Shown: positions 6,940 through 13,676 of the stretch, in pieces
Layout: each line of letters opens with the position of its first letter
Numbering within the stretch: the first letter of the stretch is position 1
Source of the DNA: Chloroflexota bacterium
GTDB taxonomy: Bacteria; Chloroflexota; UBA4733
Length of the DNA: 16,108 nt
NCBI GenBank assembly: GCA_025980355.1
Contig: JAICXR010000024.1
Location: 1-16,108 of the forward strand
Direction: 5' to 3'
Made by a program: the position numbers and the translations under genes
The notes under the pieces: generated by a model
What the model was told of the DNA's origin: nothing
Database searches by the model: none
What the model saw: the letters and a program-made list of their open reading frames with translations, nothing else

Positions 6940-7075
6940 GTGCTCGGTTGCGGTATTCGTGCTGCCGCATACATGGAGTGCCGGATGGACGGCTGCAGGT
7001 TATCTGTGGCGATAGTATCAGGCAACGCCGGGGTATCCTCCTTGCGGGGTATGACACCGGCGGTGCTCGTCGCCA

Positions 7076-7104
7076 TTGACAAGCGCACCGCCAGCCGTTA
7101 GCCT
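7076..7104 (+). promoter_or_regulatory. Consensus -35 promoter of the ABC exporter operon
   Basis: TTGACA (7076-7081) is a perfect -35 hexamer; TAGCCT (7099-7104) is a TAnnnT -10 typical of GC-rich bacteria, at the ideal 17-base spacing. Transcription would start near 7111, about 40 bases ahead of the 19-codon ORF and 230 bases ahead of the first ABC gene. Confidence 0.65.
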
Positions 7105-7151
7105 CGTCCCATATGGTGACACGCGTCGCCACCAGCGAAAGGAGGCCTGCG

Positions 7152-7211
7152 ATGTGTGAGTACACGTCTGGGTCTGCCTCCGGTACGGCAAGGGGTCGCT
7201 CGGCGTCCTGA
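7152..7211 (+). CDS. Putative 19-residue peptide at the head of the ABC exporter operon
   Basis: ATG at 7152 to TGA at 7209-7211 encodes MCEYTSGSASGTARGRSAS. The start is preceded six bases away by AAAGGAGG (7138-7145), the best Shine-Dalgarno in the window, and by a strong promoter with its start about 40 bases upstream, so translation is likely. The peptide is rich in Ser, Thr, Gly and Ala with a single Cys at position 2; I do not recognise it. It is too short for a normal bacteriocin precursor with a leader. It may be a regulatory leader peptide for the exporter genes, whose first start is 129 bases downstream, or a small exported or signalling peptide. A hairpin begins within its stop codon. 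No homology claim is made. Confidence 0.45.
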   Translation: MCEYTSGSASGTARGRSAS

Positions 7212-7234
7212 CCACGGCAATAGTGCCGTCGGTC
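7210..7234 (+). promoter_or_regulatory. Hairpin overlapping the stop codon of the small ORF
   Basis: ACGGCA (7214-7219) pairs with TGCCGT (7224-7229) around a four-base loop. The stem is extended by GACC (7210-7213) with GGTC (7231-7234) across one bulged C, giving ten base pairs. It starts at the TGA of the small ORF. No U-run follows, so it is not a standard terminator; ribosome-dependent folding or RNA stability control is possible. Confidence 0.4.
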
Positions 7235-7340
7235 GCGCACCGCTACCCAACCTTCTCCGGGGTTTCCCCATCACGCGAGTCAGCCTGACGTGCTGCTCAG
7301 TCGGTGATGCAGGGAAACACGTGATGAAGGTTGAGGTACT

Positions 7341-9215
7341 ATGCCCTCGATCAATCCCCGAACGCTCTTTGCTACCCTCTCGACGCAACTGCAGGCGGCC
7401 GTGTACCTCTGGCGACGGTCGCTCGCCCTCGTCCTCGCCGCGGCGCCGAAGCAGACCGCCGCCCTGGGTGCCGTCATGCTGTTCCAGGCGGTGCTGCCCG
7501 TCGGCACGCTGTGGGCCTCGCGCGGCGTCGTCAACGCCGCCGTCCGGTCGTTCAATGGGACTGGACCAGTCGCCAATGGCGGTCCCGTCCTGCCGTTCGC
7601 CGGCTGGGTCGCCGTGGCCGTTAGTGCGATTGTCGCCCAGCAACTGCTCGCGCCGTGCTCTCAGGCCGCGCAGGAGGCGGTGAGCGACCGGCTCCAGGCC
7701 CACGTCAACGGCGAGCTGATCGCCGCCGTGAATCGCTTCCGCGGCCTCGCCCGTTTCGAAGACCCCGATTTCGCCAACCACCTCGCCACGGCGCGACAGC
7801 AGGCGGTGGGCGGCGCGTTCAACCTGCTCTACTACGGCGGCGGTCTGGTGGGTCGGCTGTTTACCATCGTGGCCATGGGCGCAACCCTCTGGCGCTTGCA
7901 GCCACTCGCGCCGTTGCTCGTGATCCTGGTGTCGTTGCCGCAGGCCCTACTCCAGTACGGCGCCGACCAGCGGATGGCCGAGCGCATCTATCGCCAGAGT
8001 GAGGACGGCCGCAAACTGCACGTCTATCGCGACGCCGTCCTGGGCGATGGGCCGGCAAAGGATGTCCGCCTATTCGACCTGGGGGCGTTCTTCCTTCGCC
8101 AGTACGACCCGGTGTTCGCGCGCATGACGGCGATGATCGGGGAACAACGTGGGCGGCTGTTGCGCCGAATACTCCCGGCCATTGTCCTGGCAGGCGTCGG
8201 GGCGGCGGCGGTCTACCTCTACGCCGTCCGGCGCGTGCTCGACGGCAGCCTCTCCTTGGGCGACCTTGTCCTTTACGGCGGCGCATTGCTGCAATTGGAA
8301 GCGGCGCTGCTCACGGCCGGCTGGAGTGTCGGCCTGTTTGCCCAGTACTTCGTCTGGTTGCCGAGCTTGTTCGTCGTCCTGGACGCCGAACCGGACCTGC
8401 CGCTGCCGAGCCGGCCGGTCCCCGCCCCGCGCCCGGTGCGCAGCGGGCTGGTGCTGGACCACGTCTCCTTCCGCTATCCCGGTACCGCCGCCGAGGTCTT
8501 GCGCGACATCTCCCTGACCCTGCGCCCCGGCGAGCGGCTGGCGCTGGTGGGGCGCAACGGCGCCGGCAAGACGACGCTGGTGAAGCTGCTGGCCCGCCTC
8601 TACGACCCCACGGAAGGGCGCATCACCCTGGACGGCGTGGACCTGCGCGACTACGATCTCGACGATCTGCGTCGCCAGATCAGCGTCGTGTTCCAGGACT
8701 TCGTGACCTACCAGCTCACGGCGCAAGAGAACATTGGACTCGGCAACGTCACCGACCTTGGAGACCGCGCCAAAGTCGCGGCGGCAGCGCACAAAGGTGG
8801 CGCGGTGTCGCTCATTGAGGCCCTGGCGGGCGGCTATGACGCGCAGTTGGGCCCTCAGTTCGGCGGCGTGAATCTCTCCGGCGGCCAGTGGCAGAAGATT
8901 GCCCTGAGCCGCGCCTTCATGCGCCAGGCCCAACTGCTGATCCTTGATGAACCGACCGCCGCCATGGACGTCCAGGCGGAATACGACGTCTATCTGCGCT
9001 TTGCCGAGCTCACCGAAGGCGCGATGACCGTGCTCGTGAGCCATCGCTTCTCCACCGTGCGCATGGCCGACCACATCTGTTACCTCGCCGATGGCCGGCT
9101 GACGGAGGAAGGGACGCACGACCATCTCATGGCCTGCGCTGGCGGCTACGCGCGCCTCTATGGCTTGCAGGCGAAGCTCTACCGGGACGCGGGGGATGAG
9201 GAGATGAGGAGATGA
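7341..9215 (+). CDS. ABC exporter half-transporter 1 (membrane domain fused to ATPase)
   Basis: The 624-residue protein has an N-terminal membrane domain (hydrophobic spans between about 30 and 330) and a C-terminal ATPase. ATPase motifs: Walker A GRNGAGKT at 404-411, Q-loop Q452 in VFQDF, signature LSGGQ at 512-516, Walker B LLILDE at 532-537 with catalytic E537, and switch histidine H568 in SHRFSTVR. Domain order and length fit type-IV (MsbA/LmrA-like) exporters, which work as dimers; the next gene supplies a likely partner. The ATPase style (VFQDFVTYQLTAQENIGLG) resembles exporters found near peptide natural-product genes, which suggests but does not prove a peptide cargo; no modification enzyme is present here. 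ATG 7341 follows GAGG (7333-7336) at four bases and AAGG (7327-7330) at ten. The last codons lie in three 8-bp repeats, and its stop overlaps the next start (ATGA). Confidence 0.9.
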   Translation: MPSINPRTLFATLSTQLQAAVYLWRRSLALVLAAAPKQTAALGAVMLFQAVLPVGTLWASRGVVNAAVRSFNGTGPVANGGPVLPFAGWVAVAVSAIVAQQLLAPCSQAAQEAVSDRLQAHVNGELIAAVNRFRGLARFEDPDFANHLATARQQAVGGAFNLLYYGGGLVGRLFTIVAMGATLWRLQPLAPLLVILVSLPQALLQYGADQRMAERIYRQSEDGRKLHVYRDAVLGDGPAKDVRLFDLGAFFLRQYDPVFARMTAMIGEQRGRLLRRILPAIVLAGVGAAAVYLYAVRRVLDGSLSLGDLVLYGGALLQLEAALLTAGWSVGLFAQYFVWLPSLFVVLDAEPDLPLPSRPVPAPRPVRSGLVLDHVSFRYPGTAAEVLRDISLTLRPGERLALVGRNGAGKTTLVKLLARLYDPTEGRITLDGVDLRDYDLDDLRRQISVVFQDFVTYQLTAQENIGLGNVTDLGDRAKVAAAAHKGGAVSLIEALAGGYDAQLGPQFGGVNLSGGQWQKIALSRAFMRQAQLLILDEPTAAMDVQAEYDVYLRFAELTEGAMTVLVSHRFSTVRMADHICYLADGRLTEEGTHDHLMACAGGYARLYGLQAKLYRDAGDEEMRR

Positions 9216-9218
9216 GGA
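9195..9218 (+). repeat. Triple tandem 8-bp repeat GATGAGGA at the ABC1/ABC2 junction
   Basis: Perfect copies lie at 9195-9202, 9203-9210 and 9211-9218. They encode the last residues of ABC1, its TGA stop, purine-rich ribosome-binding sequence and the ATG of ABC2. Each unit holds an ATG in a different frame; only the third is in frame with ABC2. Confidence 0.85.
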
Positions 9219-11158
9219 GTGATCGCCGCACCACGGCGGATGCCGTCCGCCGCGCGCGTTCGCTCGCAGCCGACGTGCGACGGCTGCTCATTAGCGTATC
9301 CACGCCCCTGCCTTCACATGAGGTTTTCCGCCGATCCCCCGATCTGCCGATCATCCCCTCGCCTCTGCGTACGCTCTGGCGCACCCTTGTCCTGATCTGG
9401 GAGGCGGACGCCATAGCAGCTCTGGCGCTGATCCTCACGATGTTGCCCATGAGCGGGTTGCCCCTAGCGCTAGCCTGGCTCTCCAAACTGATTCTAGATC
9501 GCTTGAATGCGGTGGTCGTGCTGCACCAGCGTTCGGCGGCGACGGTCGATGCGGTCCTTCTCGTGGCGGCTCTCTATGTGAGCTTACAATTCCTCGGTCG
9601 CTTGCTCGATCCGATCGAACGGCAGGCGGAGAGCCGCTTGGGTACCGGCATCAAGAGCCTGGTCGATCGGCGGACGATGGCGGCCGGCGGCGCCATCCCC
9701 GACCTTGACCACTTTGAGCGCAAGGAGTTCCACGACGAGATCAATTTCCTCTTGGGGGAAATTGGGCACCGCCCGACGGTCCTGGTGCATTACCTGCCGT
9801 TTATGGCCCAGCATCTGTTGACGGCGCTTGGCTCGGTGTTGCTCCTTGCCCACATCTCGCCCTGGCTCCCTCTCGTGCTGATCGTCTGTACGGTCCCTCA
9901 GGTCGTGGTGCAGGAGCGGCTGGACGAGGCCGAAGTCCAGGGGATCACCCACCGGTCGGACGCGGCGCGCATGATGGCCTACTGTGCTAATGTGATGACC
10001 TCGGCGGGCGCGGCCAAGGAGCTGCTCGTCTTCGGCGTCGGCCCCTGGTTCCGGCAGCGCTGGCAACGACTGTCCGACGCGGCATTGATCGAAACGGCGC
10101 ACCTCCGGCGTGTCCGATTGGTCACCACTGCCGGCGTCGTGCTCGGCTACGGCGCGGGACTGGCGCTGATCTATGCCGGCGTTGCCGCCGGGCTGGGCAG
10201 CCACCGCCTCACCGTCGGCGATTTCGCCCTCTACCTCAGCGTGGCCGCCGGCCTCCAGCAGACCCTATCCGGCCTGGGCGGCGGCGCGACGATGACCAGG
10301 ATCGCCCTGCGGCTCATGGCGCGCTGGTTCGCCTTCCTTGATGAAACCCGCCCCAGCATCGCCGTAGCGCCGCCGGGCGTCGGGCTAGCTACACCGCCCC
10401 GCTTCCACCGCGGATTGGAGCTCCGCGACGTGCAGTTCACCTATCCCGGCCAGGCGCAGCCGGTGCTGCGGGGCATCACCTGCATGCTCGGTGCCGGAGA
10501 GACGGTGGCGCTGGTGGGGGAGAACGGCGCCGGCAAGACGACCTTGGTCAAGCTGCTCACGCGCCTCTACGATCCGACGGCGGGTGAGATTCTGTTGGAC
10601 GGCGTTCCCCTGGCGGCCTACGACCTCACCGGCCTTCGTCGCCGCAGCACGGTCCTCTTCCAGGACTTCGCCCATTTTGCCCTGAGCGCCCAGCACAACA
10701 TCGGCGTCGGTGATGCGGACGCTGCCGACGACCGTGCGCGTGTGATGGCGGTCGCCAGCAGAACCGGCGCCGACACGGTACTTGAGAAGCTGCCTCATGG
10801 GCTGGACACGCCGCTGTCGCGAGTCTTCACGGGCGGCGTGGACCTCTCCGGCGGGGAGTGGCAGAAGGTGGCCACGGCCCGCGCCGCCATGCGCGACGCC
10901 GCCCTCGTCATCCTGGACGAGCCGACGGCGGCCCTGGACGCCCAGGCGGAATACGAGCTCTTCCGCCGCTTCCGGGAGCTCGCCCAGGGGCGGACGGTGC
11001 TGCTGATCAGCCACCGCTTCTCCACCGTGCGCATGGCCGACCGCATCCTGGTGCTGGAAGATGGCGCCATCATCGAGGATGGATCGCACGAAGCGTTGCT
11101 AGCTCTGGGCGGGCGCTACGCCACGCTCTACGAGATGCAGGCGGGGCGCTACCGTTGA
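9212..11158 (+). CDS. ABC exporter half-transporter 2 (membrane domain fused to ATPase)
   Basis: This 648-residue paralogue of the preceding protein starts at ATG 9212, overlapping the ABC1 stop by four bases, with GAGGAG-type sequence from the 8-bp repeats as ribosome-binding site. An Arg-rich hydrophilic stretch (about 1-55), longer than in ABC1, precedes the membrane domain (about 60-360). ATPase motifs: Walker A GENGAGKT at 436-443, Q-loop in LFQDF, signature LSGGE at 545-549 (Glu replacing the usual final Gln), Walker B LVILDE with D569 and E570, and H601 in SHRFSTVR. Both ATP sites of a heterodimer would therefore look competent, with one variant signature. Short ATPase stretches match ABC1 at the DNA level (28 identical bases at 9045-9072 and 11015-11042), consistent with duplication or gene conversion. 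Substrate unknown. A later start omitting the Arg-rich region is possible but has no better ribosome-binding site. Confidence 0.9.
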   Translation: MRSDRRTTADAVRRARSLAADVRRLLISVSTPLPSHEVFRRSPDLPIIPSPLRTLWRTLVLIWEADAIAALALILTMLPMSGLPLALAWLSKLILDRLNAVVVLHQRSAATVDAVLLVAALYVSLQFLGRLLDPIERQAESRLGTGIKSLVDRRTMAAGGAIPDLDHFERKEFHDEINFLLGEIGHRPTVLVHYLPFMAQHLLTALGSVLLLAHISPWLPLVLIVCTVPQVVVQERLDEAEVQGITHRSDAARMMAYCANVMTSAGAAKELLVFGVGPWFRQRWQRLSDAALIETAHLRRVRLVTTAGVVLGYGAGLALIYAGVAAGLGSHRLTVGDFALYLSVAAGLQQTLSGLGGGATMTRIALRLMARWFAFLDETRPSIAVAPPGVGLATPPRFHRGLELRDVQFTYPGQAQPVLRGITCMLGAGETVALVGENGAGKTTLVKLLTRLYDPTAGEILLDGVPLAAYDLTGLRRRSTVLFQDFAHFALSAQHNIGVGDADAADDRARVMAVASRTGADTVLEKLPHGLDTPLSRVFTGGVDLSGGEWQKVATARAAMRDAALVILDEPTAALDAQAEYELFRRFRELAQGRTVLLISHRFSTVRMADRILVLEDGAIIEDGSHEALLALGGRYATLYEMQAGRYR

Positions 11159-11183
11159 AGCCACCGCGCGCCGGGTCCCCCTC

Positions 11184-11219
11184 AGCCGGCGGGATGCGGC
11201 TTGGTCGTGGTAGCCGGCT
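11184..11219. terminator. Possible hairpin between convergent ABC2 and Uma2 genes
   Basis: AGCCGGC (11184-11190) and GCCGGCT (11213-11219) form a 7-bp stem around 22 bases, in the 78-base gap between two convergent stops. There is no U-run on either side, and the loop is long, so terminator function is uncertain. Confidence 0.3.
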
Positions 11220-11236
11220 CGTTTATGCTCGGCGCC

Positions 11237-12058
11237 TCACTCCGACTTACCTTCCAAGAGAGCGCGCAGTCGTGCCACCTCGGCCTCCGCTTCCCGCCGA
11301 GCGGTCGCTTCCCGCTCGGCGCGCTCGGCTTCCCGCTCGGCGCGGGCAGCTTCCCGCTCGGCGCGGGCGGCTTCTCTTGCTGCTCGCGCTGCTTCCCGCT
11401 CGGCGCGGATATCGGCCGACTGACGAGCGGCCGCCTCCTCTGGGAGGGAGGGGAGCAATTGGCCCCGCTGGTCCACTACCCGCAGCCAGGGCGCCTCGCG
11501 GATGATCAGCCCCAGTCCGCCCAAGGCTCGGCTCCATAGCACGCCGCCAGCATCCGTGCTCCAGAGCGCCCACTGCCCGGCGGTGTCGCGGCGGTAGCCG
11601 AACAGTTTCGGCCCACCGGCCGGTCGGTAAGGCCAGTAGATGGCGTACTCTTCCACGCCCATTGCGGCGTAGTAACCTACCTTCTGGCCGTAGTCCGTGT
11701 CCCGCTCCGCGCTGTCCTGCGTCACCACCTCCAACACGAAGCGCGGCGGCCGCCCTTCAGCCGGTATGTCCCAGGTGGTCCGCCACGCCTCGTCTGCCTC
11801 CACGACGAAAAGGTCCGGACCGAGCGTGAGCGTACCCTGTCCCCCCGGCTTTGGCATTCGCACCCCGAGTTCGCTGGCGACGTGCCAGCCGAGGCCCTGC
11901 CGTCTCGCGTGCAACTGGAAGATGCCGACGAGCATCTGGATAACGTAGAACTGGAACTCCGGCATCGTCATCCAAGGCGCCTCATTCGTATCGTCCTCGG
12001 CGGCGAGCAAGAGCGCCGTGATCTCTTTCTCCCGTTCGGCCAGACTGGATCGGCTCAT
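11237..12058 (-). CDS. Uma2-family putative PD-(D/E)xK nuclease with coiled-coil tail
   Basis: The 273-residue product has an N-terminal Uma2 (DUF820) domain, about 1-200, with the full predicted active site: P81-D82 in LGPDLFV, E110 in FVLEVVTQ and K126 in DYGQKVGYY, followed by the typical GVEEYAIYWP strand. Uma2 proteins have a restriction-endonuclease-like fold and are abundant in Cyanobacteria and Chloroflexota; their role is not established. Residues about 208-268 are almost entirely Ala, Arg and Glu in seven-residue repeats (AEREAAR), a strongly predicted coiled coil or long charged helix, encoded by a 21-bp DNA repeat. Coiled-coil tails are common in this family and may mediate assembly. 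ATG 12058 is preceded by AAGGGGGT (12075-12068) nine bases away. It is convergent with the ABC genes and divergent from hen1. Unlike the Uma2 remnant at 4924-5253, this copy looks intact. Confidence 0.85.
   Translation of the reverse strand: MSRSSLAEREKEITALLLAAEDDTNEAPWMTMPEFQFYVIQMLVGIFQLHARRQGLGWHVASELGVRMPKPGGQGTLTLGPDLFVVEADEAWRTTWDIPAEGRPPRFVLEVVTQDSAERDTDYGQKVGYYAAMGVEEYAIYWPYRPAGGPKLFGYRRDTAGQWALWSTDAGGVLWSRALGGLGLIIREAPWLRVVDQRGQLLPSLPEEAAARQSADIRAEREAARAAREAARAEREAARAEREAERAEREATARREAEAEVARLRALLEGKSE
11307..11411. repeat. 21-bp tandem repeat array encoding the Uma2 coiled coil
   Basis: The 17-base core GCTTCCCGCTCGGCGCG recurs at 11307, 11328, 11349 and 11391, in exact 21-base register; the unit at 11370 is degenerate. 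Five units therefore encode five seven-residue helical repeats. Because the unit is a multiple of three, copy-number change would lengthen or shorten the helix without a frameshift. Confidence 0.85.
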
Positions 12059-12103
12059 CGCTCGTCCACCCCCTTCGCCTCGGCACTGCCTCCGACCAGA
12101 CTC

Positions 12104-12109
12104 ATTCTA
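12104..12109 (-). promoter_or_regulatory. Possible -10 box for the Uma2 gene
   Basis: TAGAAT on the minus strand (12109-12104) matches TATAAT at five of six positions, 46 bases upstream of the Uma2 ATG. No good -35 hexamer stands 16-18 bases further upstream, so support is partial. Confidence 0.35.
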
Positions 12110-12269
12110 GCGCGCCGCTGGCGAGGTATTTCGCCATCGTCGGCATGGGAACAGCCAGCGACCACCGTCGCGCCGAAGCAAGCAACGATGCTGGCAATTG
12201 CTGTGCCTATCGGGGATGATGGTTCTTGGCGCCCCGCCCGACAAACGTGGCGCTCGACAGGAGATCGTC

Positions 12270-13676
12270 GTGCCACTGACCGTCACGCTGAGCCGGTCGC
12301 CTGCTGCCGACCTCGGTTTCCTGCTGCACAAGCACCCCGATCGGGTGCAAACGTTCGGCCTGTCGTTCGGGCAGGCCCATGTCTTCTACCCGGTGGCCGA
12401 AGCGGAACGCTGCACAGCGGCGTTGCTGGTAGATGTGGATCCGGTCGCCCTCGTACGCGGCCGGCGCGGCGCCGCCGGTGATGGGCTGCTCGATCAGTAC
12501 GTCAACGATCGTCCCTATGCCGCCTCCTCGCTGCTCAGCGTGGCAATCGCCGATGTCTTTCGCTCGGCCCTGGCCGGCCGTAGTCACGAACGCCCGGAAC
12601 TGGTCGAGGAATCGTTGCCGTTAGAGGCGACACTGGCGGCAATTCCTTGCCGGGGCGGCGAGGCGGTGCTGCGCCGTCTCTTTGCACCGATGGGCTACGC
12701 GGTGACCGCGCAGGGCTATCCGTTGGACGAGCGGTTCCCGGTCTGGGGCGCCAGCCCCTACTGGACGCTGACGCTGACGGGTCGCCAGCGTCTCCAGGAC
12801 CTCCTCCGCCACCTCTACGTGCTGATTCCCGTCCTTGATGACGACAAGCACTATTGGGTCGGTGACGACGAGGTGGAGAAGTTGCTGCGGCACGGTGAGG
12901 GCTGGCTGGCCGCACACCCGGAACGCCAGTTCATCGCCGACCGCTATCTCAAGCACCGGCGGCGCCTTGTCGACACCGCCGTCGCCCGCCTGACCGAAGG
13001 CGAAGGGGGTGTCGACGATGGGCCAGGCGCCCTGCCCGAATCGCTGCTGCCGGCGGCGGAGCCGGTACTGAGCTTGCACCAGCAACGCCTGACGGCGGTA
13101 CTCGCCGTGTTGCAGGGCAGCGGCGCCCGGCGGGTGCTCGACCTCGGCTGTGGCGAGGGCCGCCTCTTGCAGTTGTTGCTGGCCGACCCGCCCTTCACGG
13201 AGATTGTCGGGCTCGATGTCTCGGCGCGCGCCCTGGAAACCGCCGCCGAGCGCCTGCGCCTGGATCGTCGGCCCGAAGGGCAGCGCGAGCGCCTGCAACT
13301 CCTCCAGGGCTCGCTGACCTACCGCGACCGCCGGCTGGCCGGTTACGACGCGGCGGCGGTCGTCGAGGTGATCGAGCACCTGGATCCGACGCGCCTCACC
13401 TCCTTCGAGCGCGTGGTGTTCGAACACGCCCGCCCCGGTCTGGTCGTCATCACGACGCCGAACATTGAGTACAACGCGCTGTTCCCAGGATTGCCTGCCG
13501 GTCGCTTGCGCCACCGCGACCACCGTTTCGAATGGACGCGCGCCCAGTTCCAGGCCTGGGCGGAGGACATCGGGAATCAGTATGGCTACACGGCGACCTG
13601 TAGGCCGGTGGGGCCGGAGGACCCGGATCCGGGGGCGCCTTCGCAGATGGCCGTGTTTCGGCGGAGTACGGCATGA
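12270..13676 (+). CDS. hen1: Hen1: 3'-terminal RNA ribose 2'-O-methyltransferase
   Basis: Bacterial Hen1 adds a 2'-O-methyl group to the 3'-terminal nucleotide of a broken RNA before Pnkp seals it, so the repaired site resists re-cleavage by the ribotoxin. The product is 468 residues from GTG 12270, normal for the family. The N-terminal domain (about 1-240), which in studied homologues stimulates the Pnkp ligase, opens with DLGFLLHKHPDRVQ and AHVFYP. The methyltransferase domain carries the SAM motif VLDLGCGEGR (D291), the metal-binding set E366-x-x-E369-H370 (EVIEH) and H418 in the RHRDHRFEW segment, as in characterised bacterial Hen1. The GTG is preceded by AGGAG (12259-12263) at six bases and matches the family N-terminus; an ATG at 12198 would add a non-conserved leader. 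Its stop overlaps the pnkp start (ATGA), so the two proteins are made together. No clear promoter was found in the 211 bases upstream. Confidence 0.96.
   Translation: MPLTVTLSRSPAADLGFLLHKHPDRVQTFGLSFGQAHVFYPVAEAERCTAALLVDVDPVALVRGRRGAAGDGLLDQYVNDRPYAASSLLSVAIADVFRSALAGRSHERPELVEESLPLEATLAAIPCRGGEAVLRRLFAPMGYAVTAQGYPLDERFPVWGASPYWTLTLTGRQRLQDLLRHLYVLIPVLDDDKHYWVGDDEVEKLLRHGEGWLAAHPERQFIADRYLKHRRRLVDTAVARLTEGEGGVDDGPGALPESLLPAAEPVLSLHQQRLTAVLAVLQGSGARRVLDLGCGEGRLLQLLLADPPFTEIVGLDVSARALETAAERLRLDRRPEGQRERLQLLQGSLTYRDRRLAGYDAAAVVEVIEHLDPTRLTSFERVVFEHARPGLVVITTPNIEYNALFPGLPAGRLRHRDHRFEWTRAQFQAWAEDIGNQYGYTATCRPVGPEDPDPGAPSQMAVFRRSTA

Larger units (their letters stand above)
6909..7151. other. Divergent intergenic region between the M41 gene and the ABC exporter operon
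   Basis: These 243 bases hold the plus-strand promoter at 7076-7104, the Shine-Dalgarno of the 19-codon ORF (AAAGGAGG, 7138-7145) and an inverted repeat near the M41 start (6924-6939). I could not find a convincing sigma-70 or GGAAC/CGTC-type ECF promoter for the minus-strand M41-sigma unit. Short open frames crossing this stretch lack ribosome-binding sites and recognisable protein features. Confidence 0.5.

Noticed and set aside
7152..7211. Small ORF as a lanthipeptide or other modified-peptide precursor
   Set aside because: At 19 residues it has no room for a leader, only one Cys, and no modification enzyme or peptidase-fused exporter lies nearby. It is kept as an unassigned small ORF.
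8070..9125. 351-residue minus-strand open frame opposite the ABC1 ATPase domain
   Set aside because: It is an antisense mirror of Walker motifs. The similar frame opposite ABC2 (10385-11089) arises because the two ATPase domains are paralogous, not because a real gene is duplicated.
12149..12171. GGAAC...CGTC, resembling an ECF-sigma promoter before hen1
   Set aside because: The gap between the two elements is about 13 bases, shorter than the usual 16-17, so hen1 control by the nearby ECF sigma factor is not supported.
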